A stretch of 64,000 nucleotides of DNA, taken from the NCBI RefSeq assembly GCF_017068455.1, contig NZ_CP070608.1, forward strand, positions 3,904,501-3,968,500, read 5' to 3'. The stretch's first letter is position 1. The number at the start of each line of letters is the position of its first letter. Shown here one piece after another: positions 9,533 to 17,357 of the stretch. The translations under genes were made by a program, and so were the position numbers. The notes under the pieces were generated by a model, which made no database searches, was not told the origin of the DNA, and saw only the letters and a list, made by a program, of their open reading frames with translations. The stretch comes from Fulvivirga lutea (GTDB lineage Bacteria; Bacteroidota; Bacteroidia; Cytophagales; Cyclobacteriaceae).

Positions 9533-9751
9533 ATGCAAGTCGAAATTTTCTCCACCAATATCAATTCATCAAAACAGGCAAATATTATCATCGGACTTAT
9601 CCATTTATGTTTTCCTCACTTAAGTGCGCATGTGGATTTATTTGATTCAGATCATGTATTACGAATTGAAACGAATCACGGTAGATTAAATCCCTATGAA
9701 ATAAGCCAATATATTCAGACCTTGGGTTTTAAAGCACAACTAATCAAATAA
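9533..9751 (+). CDS. 72-residue ferredoxin-fold protein resembling a heavy-metal-associated domain without its cysteines
   Basis: The chain reads as beta-alpha-beta-beta-alpha-beta: VEIFSTNI, a helix around QANIIIGLIHLCF, strands AHVDLF and VLRIET, a helix around YEISQYIQTLGF, and a last strand AQLIK. That order and length match HMA (copper-chaperone-like) domains, but the CxxC metal loop is absent and only one cysteine (in LIHLCFPHL) remains. A metal role is therefore not supported. It lies 4 bases after the STAS-like gene and 4 bases before the ABA4-like gene, in the receptor operon. Confidence 0.6.
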   Translation: MQVEIFSTNINSSKQANIIIGLIHLCFPHLSAHVDLFDSDHVLRIETNHGRLNPYEISQYIQTLGFKAQLIK

Positions 9752-9755
9752 ACTC

Positions 9756-10172
9756 ATGGATAGTTCAACCGTTTTTAGTCTCGTCAACATTTGGGTTCTT
9801 CCTTTTTGGATCCTACTTATAGTTACCCCTAAATGGAAGCACAGAAGCATTGCCATTCAACTAGCAGCTTCAATGCTGGCGTTCATTTATGCTTTCTATT
9901 TAATAACTGGCCCTTCCATTGACTATTCAGCTTTTGGAAGCCTTACAGGTGTGAAAGAACTTTTCACTTTAGACGATGCTATCTTAATAGGTTGGATACA
10001 TTATTTAGCTTTTGACCTTTTGGTTGGTAATTGGATTGTTAATCAAGCCGAGGATTTAGGAATTAAACATTGGTTTATCATACCGTGCCTCCTCTTTTGT
10101 TTTATGTTGGGTCCTGTTGGTTTTCTATTATTTCAACTACTAAAGTTCGCAAAAGTTGGAAGGGTTAATTAA
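9756..10172 (+). CDS. ABA4-like (DUF4281) integral membrane protein
   Basis: 138 residues with four membrane helices. The signature of ABA4-like proteins is visible: GWIHYLAFDLLVGNWIV, then GIKHWFIIPCLLFCFMLGPVGFLLF. In plants ABA4 is needed for neoxanthin synthesis; bacterial members are uncharacterised, so no reaction is assigned here. Its place in the receptor operon, between a small soluble protein and another membrane protein, gives no further clue. Its end overlaps the next coding region by 17 bases if that gene uses the TTG at 10156. Confidence 0.82.
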   Translation: MDSSTVFSLVNIWVLPFWILLIVTPKWKHRSIAIQLAASMLAFIYAFYLITGPSIDYSAFGSLTGVKELFTLDDAILIGWIHYLAFDLLVGNWIVNQAEDLGIKHWFIIPCLLFCFMLGPVGFLLFQLLKFAKVGRVN

Positions 10173-10947
10173 TTATTTACCTGGTAGAGTAAACAGTCTG
10201 CTAAGTCAGTTTGGCTTACTATTTATTATTCTGGCGGTAGTTTGCTTCGTTTTAATGATAGTTGATTCGCGAATGCTCATGGGCGTGAATATTTGGTTGA
10301 AGCCACTGAAGTTTGCCATCTCAATTAGCATTTTTCTAATAACGTCAGCCTATATCATTGAACTACTGCCCATTTCTATTAGCAGAAAGAATTTAGTGGT
10401 GTGGTTGCTAATAGTAACCATGCTTATTGAAATAATATGCATCATAATTCAGGCGGCTCGAGGTCAGTTGTCTCATTTTAATATAACTGATCCACTGGGA
10501 AGTATTCTTTTTCCACTCATGGGTATTGCAATTACCATCACTTATGTTGTTTATGCCTACTTACTTATTGAGTTCATAAAACAACCAATTGCAATTCCGC
10601 AAGCGCTACTCTGGGCTATTTGGTTGGGGTTAATCATTTTCCTTTTTGTAGGAATCTCCGGATTTATGATGGCCAGTAATCTTAAGCACAGTATCGGTAT
10701 TGCCGATGGAGGAATGGGACTGCCATTTACAAATTGGAGTACTGTAGGAGGCGACTTACGAGTTTCGCACTTTATCAGCCTGCATGCCATTCAAATTTTA
10801 CCTCTGCTAGCAATTCTAATAGCAAGAATCGATGTGACAAACGGTAAATCCATTGTAATTACAACTGGATTTTTATACCTGATTTTTGCCATACTCACTT
10901 TAATTCAGGCTTTATATGGCAAACCCTTTATAAAATTAAATAACTGA
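10156..10947 (+). CDS. Polytopic membrane protein of unknown function
   Basis: 263 residues, about seven membrane helices, with conserved-looking polar spots inside the hydrophobic context: NIWLKPLKFAISISIF, HFNITDPLGS, and HFISLHAIQILPLL (two histidines six residues apart in a helix, which could face a cofactor or ion). The start is taken as TTG at 10156 because the first in-frame ATG would delete the first helix. This puts a 17-base overlap on the ABA4-like gene, consistent with translational coupling. I do not recognise a named family. It is the last gene of the receptor operon; an imperfect dyad (10943-10955) sits across its stop codon. Confidence 0.75.
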   Translation: MEGLINYLPGRVNSLLSQFGLLFIILAVVCFVLMIVDSRMLMGVNIWLKPLKFAISISIFLITSAYIIELLPISISRKNLVVWLLIVTMLIEIICIIIQAARGQLSHFNITDPLGSILFPLMGIAITITYVVYAYLLIEFIKQPIAIPQALLWAIWLGLIIFLFVGISGFMMASNLKHSIGIADGGMGLPFTNWSTVGGDLRVSHFISLHAIQILPLLAILIARIDVTNGKSIVITTGFLYLIFAILTLIQALYGKPFIKLNN

Positions 10948-10971
10948 TTATCAGTAGATTAATATTTAATA

Positions 10972-11001
10972 TTGAACATTTTACTCTAGTCTGTAATTTT
11001 T
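10972..11001 (+). promoter_or_regulatory. Candidate promoter of the ECF sigma operon
   Basis: TTG (10972-10974), 19 bases, then TAATTTTT (10994-11001), seven of eight positions matching the Bacteroidota -7 element TAnnTTTG. It lies 45 bases upstream of the GTG start. By-eye match only. Confidence 0.4.
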
Positions 11002-11045
11002 ACTATACGTTTTATACATACTCGTTAAGTTGATCATTTCAATCA

Positions 11046-11525
11046 GTGAACGAAGAACTATTCTTATCAAAAGTTAAAGAGCACGAAGGCATCATTAACA
11101 AGATCCTTTATCTGTATGTGGACACACAGGAGGATAAAAAGGATATGTATCAGGAGATTGTGCTTCAGGCCTGGAAATCGATGAGCCGTTTTAGAGGTGA
11201 TTCTAAGTTTTCTACCTGGCTGTATCGTGTAGGCCTGAATACAGTAATGACCTTCAATCGGAAAGAATCGAGATTACAAAAGCAACCACTGGAAGATACT
11301 TTTGATATTGAACAACCATCTTCTGAAATGTCGGACAGATCGTTGAAATTAATGCAAGCTGTTAGGCTACTCAACGATATCGACAAATCAATTATAACAC
11401 TTCATCTGGAAGATTATAATAATGATGAAATCGCTGAGATGATAGGTATCACTAAGAATAATGTGGCCGTGCGAATACACCGCGTTAAAGAAGAGTTAAA
11501 ACGAAAATTACAAGCTAATGGATGA
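11046..11525 (+). CDS. ECF-type RNA polymerase sigma factor
   Basis: 159 residues with the two-domain layout of extracytoplasmic-function sigma factors. Region 2 contains DMYQEIVLQAWKSMSRF and WLYRVGLNTV; region 4 contains the helix-turn-helix DEIAEMIGITKNNVAVRIHR. The start is GTG (VNEELFLSKV), the only start that keeps all of region 2.1. The next gene starts inside its end (8-base overlap) and encodes a membrane protein, the usual position of an anti-sigma factor, although no classical zinc-binding anti-sigma motif is seen there. It probably redirects transcription in response to an envelope signal; its regulon is not visible. Confidence 0.93.
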   Translation: MNEELFLSKVKEHEGIINKILYLYVDTQEDKKDMYQEIVLQAWKSMSRFRGDSKFSTWLYRVGLNTVMTFNRKESRLQKQPLEDTFDIEQPSSEMSDRSLKLMQAVRLLNDIDKSIITLHLEDYNNDEIAEMIGITKNNVAVRIHRVKEELKRKLQANG

Positions 11526-12135
11526 GTTAAAAAAGGCTTGGGACGAACTTAAAGAAAATGAATCTAAAGATATCCAGTTTGATGTAAATCAGCTTAGAGA
11601 TAGCATACGCTCTAAAAGTATAGGCGTTATTGAAACATTAAACAAAAAACTAAAGTGGAAAACCTGGTTTGTTTGGGGTGGTATGCTACTTTTTATCCTG
11701 ATAATCTATCTTGAAACCAATCCGGTAACTGATATACTATTATACATAATCATAGCTGTTTACCTTGTAAGTGGCCTAATACTAATGAAGGAACGAAAGG
11801 TTATTAAAGATGAACTGGATCTTAGTAAAAACCTTAAGTCAACACTTGAAAATTATTATTTTAAAGTTAAAAGAATACTCAGATACGAAGAACTCATAGG
11901 CCTTACGCTATATCCTATCTCAGCCAGTGCAGGTTTTATTATTGGCCTTAATTTCGAACATGATAATTCTGATTTTTTTGACACTTGGAAAGGCTGGGCC
12001 GTTTGGGCAACGGTTATTGTTATTCTTACCCCTTTGTGCCATTGGTTTGCAAAATGGATGAATAAGTATGCTTTTGGAAAATATTTGAATCAGTTGGCAG
12101 AAGATATAAATGAACTAAATAAGAAGGGAGAATGA
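11518..12135 (+). CDS. Membrane protein translationally coupled to the ECF sigma factor (possible anti-sigma)
   Basis: 205 residues. A soluble, charged N-terminus of about 50 residues (MDELKKAWDELKENESKDIQ...) is followed by two helices (about 51-68 and 73-90), a charged middle and two more helices (about 127-145 and 160-177). The N-terminal part facing the cytoplasm would be the sigma-binding region if this is an anti-sigma factor; that role is inferred from the 8-base overlap with the sigma gene, not from a recognised domain. It overlaps the next gene by 4 bases (ATGA). Confidence 0.75.
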   Translation: MDELKKAWDELKENESKDIQFDVNQLRDSIRSKSIGVIETLNKKLKWKTWFVWGGMLLFILIIYLETNPVTDILLYIIIAVYLVSGLILMKERKVIKDELDLSKNLKSTLENYYFKVKRILRYEELIGLTLYPISASAGFIIGLNFEHDNSDFFDTWKGWAVWATVIVILTPLCHWFAKWMNKYAFGKYLNQLAEDINELNKKGE

Positions 12136-12434
12136 TAAAAGTTCAGAACAATATCAATCAAACTCTTTTCCAAATAATTGACAAGAAAATAAAGAATAGT
12201 CAGGGTCAGGTCTTGGCCCATTTAGATGGTAATAATATCATCAATAGTATGGGTCAGATAATTATGACAATCGATGGAAATAAAGGTTTATCTATCAATA
12301 ATGACACACCACTTGTGAGCCACTCAGATGGGCAGATTATTAATACTAATGGACAAATTATAGGCAAACTTATAGGACAAGGTAGTACGGAAGAGTATAC
12401 TCTTGGTGCCTGTGCATTTATATTATATGCCTAG
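12132..12434 (+). CDS. Small protein built of short GQ-type beta repeats
   Basis: 100 residues, no signal peptide. The sequence is a series of short strand-turn units: QGQVLAHLDGNNI, MGQIIMTIDGNKG, DGQIINTNGQIIGKLIG. Each unit is about 11-18 residues and has a Gly-Gln pair followed by alternating hydrophobic positions, suggesting a small solenoid or propeller-like sheet. I do not recognise the family. It begins inside the stop of the putative anti-sigma gene (ATGA overlap), so it is the third member of the sigma operon and may be involved in sensing or in the output. Confidence 0.7.
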   Translation: MIKVQNNINQTLFQIIDKKIKNSQGQVLAHLDGNNIINSMGQIIMTIDGNKGLSINNDTPLVSHSDGQIINTNGQIIGKLIGQGSTEEYTLGACAFILYA

Positions 12435-12487
12435 CAAATAATTTATTTCTCCCCTTTGTAATTTTCATCCGCTTATCAGCACTTACC

Positions 12488-12503
12488 AATTGAACGTTCA
12501 ATT
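12488..12503. promoter_or_regulatory. Perfect 16-bp palindrome upstream of the TraB/GumN gene
   Basis: AATTGAACGTTCAATT reads the same on both strands and lies 35 bases before the start codon at 12538, where an operator would be expected. No cognate regulator can be named. Confidence 0.45.
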
Positions 12504-12537
12504 TAAAGTTAATTATCACTATTAAATCGAATTTAAA

Positions 12538-13455
12538 ATGGCACTCACATTAGATAAAAAACGAATCAAAAACCTTTTAACAAAGACAGTAATATTTATT
12601 CTTTCATTTTTTATTGGAATGTTTCTGGCACGTGTTACTCGCGCCCAAGATGCTAAAACTCTTCTTTGGAAAATAGAAGGAAAAGAACTCAAAGAACCAT
12701 CATACCTCTACGGCACAATTCATATGATTTGTAAAGATGATTTCTTCTTTACCAAAACAATGCAGTCGAAGCTGAATGAAACGGAGCAAACCATTCTAGA
12801 ATTGGATATGGATGACCCGCAATTTATGGCGAAGATGCAGCAAGGTTCATTGAATAACGGAATGAAAAACATAGCATCTGAGTTTTCTGAAGAAGATAAA
12901 GAAGTAGTTGACACTTTCTTAAAAGCCAACTATGGAGCCGGGCTTGCTCAACTTGGAATTGTTAAGCCCTTCGGCCTTTTGTCTATGGTTATTCAGAAGT
13001 CAGTTACTTGTGAGGCGCAGGAAAGTTATGAACAGAATTTTGTAAAGAACGCTCAGGAAAGAGAAGTTGAGTTACTAGGCCTTGAAACGGTTGAATTTCA
13101 GACTTCACTCTTTGACAATGTTCCAATCAAAGATCAAATAAAACTCCTAGTAACGAGTATCAAAGAATTTGAAGAGGGACAAGAAGATTTTAAAAAGATG
13201 GTGGCTGCCTACAAAGCACAAGACTTAATCAAATTGAAAAAACTGATGGACGAGTCACCTGAATATACCCAATTTGAAGACCTGCTCATAAATAATAGAA
13301 ATACAGACTGGATAGCTAAAATTGAAAAGCATGCAAAAGAAAAACCTACCTTCTTTGCTGTAGGCGCTATGCATCTGGCAGGTGAGCAAGGAGTAATTAA
13401 CCTATTAAAGAAAGAAGGTTATCAACTAACTCCGGTCGCAAATAGTATTGATTAG
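12538..13455 (+). CDS. TraB/GumN family protein
   Basis: 305 residues. An N-terminal signal or anchor helix (about residues 14-33, FILSFFIGMFLARVTRAQ) is followed by a TraB/GumN domain. Its opening motif is LLWKIEGKELKEPSYLYGTIH, shown here in two pieces (LLWKIEGKEL and PSYLYGTIHM), with the GTIH histidine. Its closing motif is FFAVGAMHLAGEQGVINLL, where the family has a second histidine (GAxHL). The two histidines and nearby acidic residues are thought to form a Tiki-like metal site. Members are secreted or periplasmic and suspected peptidases or heavy-metal-linked proteins; the substrate is unknown. It ends just before a strong bidirectional terminator and has the 16-bp palindrome upstream. 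Confidence 0.9.
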   Translation: MALTLDKKRIKNLLTKTVIFILSFFIGMFLARVTRAQDAKTLLWKIEGKELKEPSYLYGTIHMICKDDFFFTKTMQSKLNETEQTILELDMDDPQFMAKMQQGSLNNGMKNIASEFSEEDKEVVDTFLKANYGAGLAQLGIVKPFGLLSMVIQKSVTCEAQESYEQNFVKNAQEREVELLGLETVEFQTSLFDNVPIKDQIKLLVTSIKEFEEGQEDFKKMVAAYKAQDLIKLKKLMDESPEYTQFEDLLINNRNTDWIAKIEKHAKEKPTFFAVGAMHLAGEQGVINLLKKEGYQLTPVANSID

Positions 13456-13464
13456 ACAGTTGAA

Positions 13465-13501
13465 AAAAGAGGGTTTTGATGATACATCAAAACCCTCTTT
13501 T
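13465..13501. terminator. Strong bidirectional intrinsic terminator
   Basis: A perfect 17-bp stem (13465-13481 with 13485-13501) and a 3-base loop. The stem opens with AAAA and closes with TTTT, so it can end transcripts from both sides: the TraB/GumN gene (stop at 13455) and the convergent permease gene (end at 13518). Confidence 0.93.
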
Positions 13502-13517
13502 CACTTATTTCCGCCAA

Positions 13518-16175
13518 TCACTCATACCGCAACGTACTCGTTGGATTTAACCTGGCCGCTCTAATACCATGGTAGGTAACTGTTAAAAGAGCTACTGTCA
13601 ACCCAATCAAAAAGGAAACAACATAAATTGGCCAGCCCATTTCAATTTTAAACTGAAAATCTCCCAGCCACCAGTTATTCATCAGGTAACTAGCCAATGG
13701 AGCTGCAATAATGAACGCAATCAAAGCCATAAGCACAAATTGCTTGTTCACCAAAATGAATATGGATGAAACAGGCGCTCCAAATACCTTCCTTATTCCA
13801 ATTTCTTTCATTCTGTTCACCACATTTATTCCTGCCAAACCAAATAATCCCAATCCAGAAATTAACAGTGCGAAGATGGTGGCAAGTCCCATAATGTTCA
13901 TCCAACGTTCAAAAGAGGCATATTGAGACTGTATATCTTCATCCAAAAATGTATACTCAAAAGGCTTATCGGGTATCGACTCATTAAATGCTTCTTCTAC
14001 CTTATCTAGCGCACCGGGAAGGCTCCCTGCTTTTAATTTGATGAGTAGTGTTGTATAGTAACCTATTTCATACTTATCCATAGACAAAAACATCGGCTCA
14101 ATTTCAGATTCCAATGATCTGAAATGATAGTCTTTTACCACGCCTATTACTTTGTAACCAAGACTAGCAGTATCTTCTCTCCAATTTAGGTATTCGTCTA
14201 ATGGGGTGTCCCAACCCATGTCTTTTACAAGTGCCTCATTTACAATTAGAGCAGTGGTGTCAGAAGGTATTGATGCACTGAAATTCCTCCCTTCAAGTAG
14301 TTCTATTCCCATGGCATTAATATAACTAGGGTCAACCGCCCATACATAGGCCTTTTTATTCTCGCCATTTATTTCATACCCATACCTTGACCAGCCTCTG
14401 TTAAAAGATGAAGTTGTTCCTGCCACACTTACAATATCAGGTTCATTTTGCAGATTATTTCGCACTCTTTCCACTGCCAGATTGGCCTCCTCAGTCCAGC
14501 CTAACTGAATGGGCACCACTAGTACCTGATCTTTTTTAAAACCAAGGTCTTTTGTTGTGATGTACTTCATCTGCTGGTACATCACAAAAGCAGAAATTAT
14601 CAACGTGGTAGATAGTGTAAATTGAAGTAACACCAATGGTCTTGCTATTCCTGCCCTTACCTTAGTTGAAGCGCCACCTTTTAACACTCTGGTTGGACTG
14701 AATGATGATAGAAAGAAGGCTGGATAAGCACCTGCCAATAGGCCAATAGCTAAAGAAATTAGTACAGCGAAACCGGCTATTTCTAATAAGTTGAGAAAGT
14801 TTAATTCAATTGCTTTACCTGTAAAGTCATTAAAAGTCGGCAGAAACAAATACATAAGAAGCACTCCTAAAATTAGCGATACAAATACGAGTACAACAGA
14901 CTCTACCGCAAACTGACTTATTAACTGGTTTTTACTCGCCCCTATCGATTTACGAACTCCGACTTCGGTACTTCTAAGTGTAGAAGTGGTTAATGCTAAT
15001 GATATATAATTGATTGCCGCAATAATGGTGATAAGCAAAGCCAATGCACCAAGTATGTAAGAGTATTGAGGATCGCTAACCTTATGCCAGTACATATTAT
15101 TGTTTAAATGAATGTTATCTAATCTGGTTGTGTGATACTCGAACTGGGTAACATCATCAGGGATTGAATAACGCTCTTTACTTCTGGCTAGTCGCTCAGA
15201 CATATACTTATCTCGAATGCCTTGTAAATTATCAAAGAACTGAGCATAATCTGCCCCCTTTCTCAGCTGCACAAAGGTAGGTGTGTTAAAGCTTGACCAA
15301 TTGGCCAATGAACGTTCATAATTAAACCTATGCGTTTGATTAACCAGAATATCAAAATATAAACTTGAATTCGCAGGTGGGTTTTGCATTACTCCAACAA
15401 CTTCAAATTCCTTTTCTCCATCAATATCAATGAGCAAAGTAGCACCTAAAGGATCAACATCATTAAAATACTTTTTGGCCATAGCTTCAGTAATAATGGC
15501 GTGATGTTTCTCCTTCAAAAACTCGTTTTGGTTCCCTGAAACGATAGGAAAAGAGAACATTTTAAAAAAGTCCGGATCGGTAAATGTGATAGGCTCGGTA
15601 AAAATCTTTTTACCGCTTTTTACAACATACTCTTCACCAGTGTCAAATCTTGCAGCAAATTCCACTTCTGCCAATTCTTCCTTAACGGTGGGAGCAAATG
15701 GAGTTTGTAGCCAGGGTGATTGTATATATGGATTTTCAGGATCAGGATCCCAGGCTCTGTATGCGTACTCTTCTACACGGTAGATTCTTTCAGCATTGGC
15801 ATGAAACTTATCAAAACTGTGTTCATCCTGAATATACAGATATATGAGCAATGCAAAGGCTAAACCAATGCTCAAACCGAAAGCATTAATGAATGTAAAT
15901 AGTTTTCTACGCGCCATGTGGCGACCCGCAATTTTAATGTAGTTAGTAATCATGATTGTGTTGTTTATTTTGAGTTTGAACTTGTTGCGTAATAATATTT
16001 CCGGACGTATAAATTTGACCGCATTCCAGAAATAATTTTGTTTGGCCCTTTTATAGCCTAATTCTTCAATGTCGTAATAGAATTGTTCCTCCAGATCACC
16101 TGCAATACCTTCCCATAGGTATTCAGGGCATATTTTTGCCAAAAGTGATTGAATAAATTTCGGAGGCTGATGCAT
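13518..16175 (-). CDS. FtsX-type ABC permease with N-terminal prefix domain
   Basis: 885 residues. Residues 1-65 are a cytoplasmic prefix domain (LLAKICPEYLWEGIAGDLEE and the NYFWNAVKFIRPE segment) found only in Bacteroidota permeases that sit beside PadR regulators. The rest repeats the MacB_PCD-FtsX layout twice: first helix at about 88-108, permease motif EVGVRKSIGASKNQLISQF, a second periplasmic domain, then KEIGIRKVFGAPVSSIF and the tail AARLNPTSTLRYE. The ATPase partner is not in the window. Its start overlaps the PadR stop by one base (TGATG), so the two are co-translated and controlled from the PadR promoter. Confidence 0.94.
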   Translation of the reverse strand: MHQPPKFIQSLLAKICPEYLWEGIAGDLEEQFYYDIEELGYKRAKQNYFWNAVKFIRPEILLRNKFKLKINNTIMITNYIKIAGRHMARRKLFTFINAFGLSIGLAFALLIYLYIQDEHSFDKFHANAERIYRVEEYAYRAWDPDPENPYIQSPWLQTPFAPTVKEELAEVEFAARFDTGEEYVVKSGKKIFTEPITFTDPDFFKMFSFPIVSGNQNEFLKEKHHAIITEAMAKKYFNDVDPLGATLLIDIDGEKEFEVVGVMQNPPANSSLYFDILVNQTHRFNYERSLANWSSFNTPTFVQLRKGADYAQFFDNLQGIRDKYMSERLARSKERYSIPDDVTQFEYHTTRLDNIHLNNNMYWHKVSDPQYSYILGALALLITIIAAINYISLALTTSTLRSTEVGVRKSIGASKNQLISQFAVESVVLVFVSLILGVLLMYLFLPTFNDFTGKAIELNFLNLLEIAGFAVLISLAIGLLAGAYPAFFLSSFSPTRVLKGGASTKVRAGIARPLVLLQFTLSTTLIISAFVMYQQMKYITTKDLGFKKDQVLVVPIQLGWTEEANLAVERVRNNLQNEPDIVSVAGTTSSFNRGWSRYGYEINGENKKAYVWAVDPSYINAMGIELLEGRNFSASIPSDTTALIVNEALVKDMGWDTPLDEYLNWREDTASLGYKVIGVVKDYHFRSLESEIEPMFLSMDKYEIGYYTTLLIKLKAGSLPGALDKVEEAFNESIPDKPFEYTFLDEDIQSQYASFERWMNIMGLATIFALLISGLGLFGLAGINVVNRMKEIGIRKVFGAPVSSIFILVNKQFVLMALIAFIIAAPLASYLMNNWWLGDFQFKIEMGWPIYVVSFLIGLTVALLTVTYHGIRAARLNPTSTLRYE

Positions 16176-16504
16176 CAGATACTGAATTTAAGTTCAGGTA
16201 CGAGTTTCCATAGCTTCATTCGTTGTTCTTGTAGCGATTGTAATACTTTTACCCCAGCTGATGTCAATTCAAAGTAGCGTTTTCTTCGCCCCCCTCTTTC
16301 ATTGGTAGCTCCACCCATGAATGATTTCAAAAGTCCCTTGTCCTCTAAGCGATAAAGAGTTACGTGAACAGCACTGAGGTTAACCTTTCTTTCCAGTTGG
16401 GCTTTTACTTCCTCTACAATGGCATTACCGTAAGCCTCCTCTTTCAAAATACCGACCATGGTAAGCATTAACTCTTCAAATTCGCCTAAATAAATAGTTG
16501 ACAT
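16175..16504 (-). CDS. PadR-family transcriptional repressor
   Basis: 109 residues forming a single winged-helix PadR domain: LGEFEELMLTMVGILKEEAYG at the start (only part quoted: EFEELMLTMVGIL), the recognition region VNLSAVHVTLYRLEDKGLL, and the wing GRRKRYFELTSAG. Short PadR proteins act as dimeric repressors that respond to drugs or envelope stress. The gene is first in a two-gene unit with the prefix-domain permease. Upstream, two near-identical 20-base direct repeats 32 bp apart cover the -7 element, strongly suggesting autorepression. Confidence 0.94.
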   Translation of the reverse strand: MSTIYLGEFEELMLTMVGILKEEAYGNAIVEEVKAQLERKVNLSAVHVTLYRLEDKGLLKSFMGGATNERGGRRKRYFELTSAGVKVLQSLQEQRMKLWKLVPELKFSI

Positions 16505-16513
16505 ATTGATTTA

Positions 16514-16565
16514 TATATAAATTGTAAAACAAATATATTTATTTCTATACGAATTGTAAAAGAAA
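16514..16565 (-). promoter_or_regulatory. PadR promoter with two direct-repeat operator candidates
   Basis: TATAtaAATTGTAAAAcAAA (16514-16533) and TATAcgAATTGTAAAAgAAA (16546-16565) match at 17 of 20 positions and are offset by exactly 32 bases, about three helical turns. A perfect -7 element for the PadR gene (TATATTTG on the minus strand, 16530-16537) overlaps the first copy, and the second covers the -33 area. Bound repressor would block the promoter. Confidence 0.6.
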
Positions 16566-16676
16566 TGGTTGAAGTTGGCTTAAACTATCTTGATTGTTGC
16601 GGCAAAAAGAAGGTTTCACCCATTAAGGGGGAACAATAAATACAAACAGCATCCTATCTTACAGAAAAATTAACGT

Positions 16677-17354
16677 ATGAAGCTAGCGCTCATTAATCTT
16701 CTTATAATTTGCTGTTTTCTCACAGCCTGCGCAGAAGATGATACAACTTCTCCAAATAACACCCAAAGTGGTTCTTCTAATCCGATTGATGACTCAAGTA
16801 ACCCATCAAAAGGTGAGCTCAAATTATTATTTATCGGCAACAGCCTTACCTACACTAACAACCTTCCTCAATTAGTGGAAAAATTAGGTGAAGATGATGA
16901 TTACAATTTGGTAACTTCTATGATCGCAGAACCCAACTACGCTTTAGAAGATCACATTAATGATGGTGAAATACAAGGATTGATTGAAACACAAGAGTTT
17001 GACTTTGTCATTATTCAACAAGGTCCTTCGTCTCAAGCCTATGGAAGAGAGTCATTGATTAGTTTTGGCGGCCAGATTAAAGAAATGTGTGACAATGGTG
17101 GCGCTCAGCTTATCTACTTTATGGTTTGGCCAGCAATTACGTACTATTATACATTTGATGGAGTGATAGCCAATTATACAAATGCTGCTACAATTAATAA
17201 TGCACTGCTGGCTCCGGTAGGCAAGGTTTGGAAAAAACACTTTGATCTTACCAATGACTTTAGTTATTACGGACCTGACTCTTTTCACCCCTCAGTAAAA
17301 GGAAGTGAAAAAGCAGCTGAAATTATTTGGAAAACAATAATGGAAAATAACTAA
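16677..17354 (+). CDS. SGNH/GDSL-type hydrolase lipoprotein
   Basis: 225 residues. A signal peptide ends in a lipobox (FLTAC), followed by a low-complexity Ser/Asn/Thr-rich linker (about 20-45) and an SGNH hydrolase fold. The fold has the nucleophile block LLFIGNSLTYTNNLP with serine in GNSL, a glycine/asparagine region (IIQQGPSS), and the Asp-His pair in GPDSFHPSVKGS. The family cleaves esters on lipids, glycans or peptides; the substrate is not predictable here. It stands alone on the plus strand between two minus-strand operons and ends 3 bases before the rhomboid operon's end. Confidence 0.88.
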   Translation: MKLALINLLIICCFLTACAEDDTTSPNNTQSGSSNPIDDSSNPSKGELKLLFIGNSLTYTNNLPQLVEKLGEDDDYNLVTSMIAEPNYALEDHINDGEIQGLIETQEFDFVIIQQGPSSQAYGRESLISFGGQIKEMCDNGGAQLIYFMVWPAITYYYTFDGVIANYTNAATINNALLAPVGKVWKKHFDLTNDFSYYGPDSFHPSVKGSEKAAEIIWKTIMENN

Positions 17355-17357
17355 CAG

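Noticed and set aside
9533-9751. Copper chaperone
   Set aside because: The fold order fits, but the CxxC metal loop is absent.
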